NCBI GenBank assembly: GCA_012031335.1
Contig: JAAUTT010000175.1
Span: 1-7,908, forward strand
Length of the DNA: 7,908 nucleotides
Source of the DNA: Bacteroidales bacterium
GTDB taxonomy: Bacteria > Bacteroidota > Bacteroidia > Bacteroidales > JAAUTT01
Reading direction: 5' to 3'
Of the stretch, positions 7,284 through 7,908 are shown one piece after another (the stretch's first letter is position 1; each line of letters opens with the position of its first letter). A model generated the notes under the pieces. It did not search any database and was not told the DNA's origin. It saw only the letters and a program-made list of their open reading frames with translations. The translations under genes and the position numbers were made by a program.

Positions 7284-7908
7284 ATGAACTACCAGGAGAC
7301 AATCAATTACATGTTCAGCCAGCTCCCTATGTATCATCGTGTAGGAAAAGCAGCTTACAAGGCCAATCTCGACAATGCCCATGCTATGGATAAACTATGC
7401 GGATATCCCCATAACCATTACCGCACTATCCATGTGGCCGGCACCATGGTAAGGGATCGGTATCTCACATGCTGGCTTCAGTTTTGCAAACTGCCGGTTA
7501 TAAAACCGGATTATTTACCTCCCCTCACCTGCTCGATTTCAGAGAAAGAATCAGAGTTAACGGTGAAATGATTTCTGAAAATGCGGTAACTGAATTTATT
7601 GAGAAGTATCAGGTACACTTTAATCACATCCAACCATCATTTTTTGAAATGACTTCGGCTATGGCTTTTGATTATTTCAACAAAGAAAAAGCCGACATAG
7701 CCATTATTGAAGTTGGTCTGGGAGGGCGACTCGATTCGACAAACATCATAACACCGGTTCTTTCGGTAATTACCAATATTTCGTACGACCATACTGATTT
7801 ACTGGGCGATACCCTGGAAAAGATTGCGGGAGAGAAGGCCGGAATAATAAAACCAGGGATTCCGGTAGTGATTGGGGAAACACAAAAAGAAACCCAAGCT
7901 CTGTTTAC
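7284..7908 (+). CDS. folC: Bifunctional folylpolyglutamate synthase / dihydrofolate synthase FolC, frameshifted, incomplete at right edge
   Basis: An ATP-dependent Mur-ligase-family enzyme that adds glutamate to dihydropteroate and/or folates in the cytoplasm. The start MNYQETINYMFSQLPMY is the typical opening. The first frame ends at 7571 in nonsense after HVAGT. Adding one A at 7446 (ACC-ATGG to ACC-AATGG) restores the P-loop GTNGKGS (residues 53-59), followed by TSPHLLDFRERIRVNGE, FFEMTSAMAFDYF, EVGLGGRLDSTN (143-154), NISYDHTDLLGDT and IAGEKAGIIKPGIPVV, all diagnostic FolC/Mur-ligase blocks in order. The repaired frame is open to the window edge; about 208 residues are visible of the roughly 420-430 usual for the family. 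It begins one base after the nitroreductase stop, so it likely shares that transcript. Whether it has both activities or only one cannot be told from this half. Confidence 0.92.

Noticed and set aside
194..7446. Programmed ribosomal frameshifting as a general explanation for the split genes
   Set aside because: Only the A-runs at 3991-3997 and 204-209 resemble slippery heptamers. The sites at 2150, 3946, 7010, 7195, 7218 and 7446 have none, and six unrelated housekeeping genes in a row using recoding is implausible.
1..7908. Mobile element, phage, CRISPR array or novel defence system
   Set aside because: Every stretch is accounted for by housekeeping or envelope genes with short spacers; no transposase, integrase, spaced repeats or unknown multi-gene cassette is seen.

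Overview
The window looks like ordinary chromosomal DNA of a member of the Bacteroidota, most likely Bacteroidales. It is AT-rich, no start codon has a convincing Shine-Dalgarno sequence, promoter-like elements fit the Bacteroides pattern (TTTG about 19-21 bases before TAnnTTTG), and the proteins read like Bacteroidales housekeeping proteins. The assignment rests on recalled family resemblance, not on a search.

The left 6.7 kb is transcribed leftwards in two groups. The first (6687 down to 2695) encodes a PIN-PhoH RNA-binding ATPase, a SixA-type phosphohistidine phosphatase and polyphosphate kinase 1. After a 104-base gap with the best promoter candidate of the window, the second (2590 down to 1) encodes an inositol-monophosphatase family enzyme, a lipid A-type acyltransferase and a family 2 glycosyltransferase that runs off the left edge. 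The spacing is tight: 3 bases between the phosphatase and the acyltransferase, and an 8-base overlap between the acyltransferase and the glycosyltransferase. From 6776 rightwards a small nitroreductase is followed one base later by folC, which runs off the right edge. The two directions diverge from a short spacer at 6688-6775. There are no tRNA or rRNA genes, insertion sequences, CRISPR arrays or strong terminators, and no stretch over 300 bases without a gene.

The second group is probably concerned with the cell envelope (acylation of lipid A, sugar transfer). The first joins polyphosphate synthesis, phosphohistidine removal and RNA metabolism. Nitroreductase and folC supply a flavin oxidoreductase and folate metabolism.

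The striking property is technical. Six of the eight genes are broken by frameshifts, eleven in all, and every one is repaired by adding a single base (one site could equally be a 4- or 7-base loss). Several lie in short A/T runs. After repair, motifs, catalytic residues and total lengths match the families almost exactly: polyphosphate kinase becomes 689 residues, with its two active-site histidines at 434 and 591. This points to uncorrected deletion errors in the assembly, not to decayed genes. I annotate each broken gene as one CDS over its full span. I found no novel system here.
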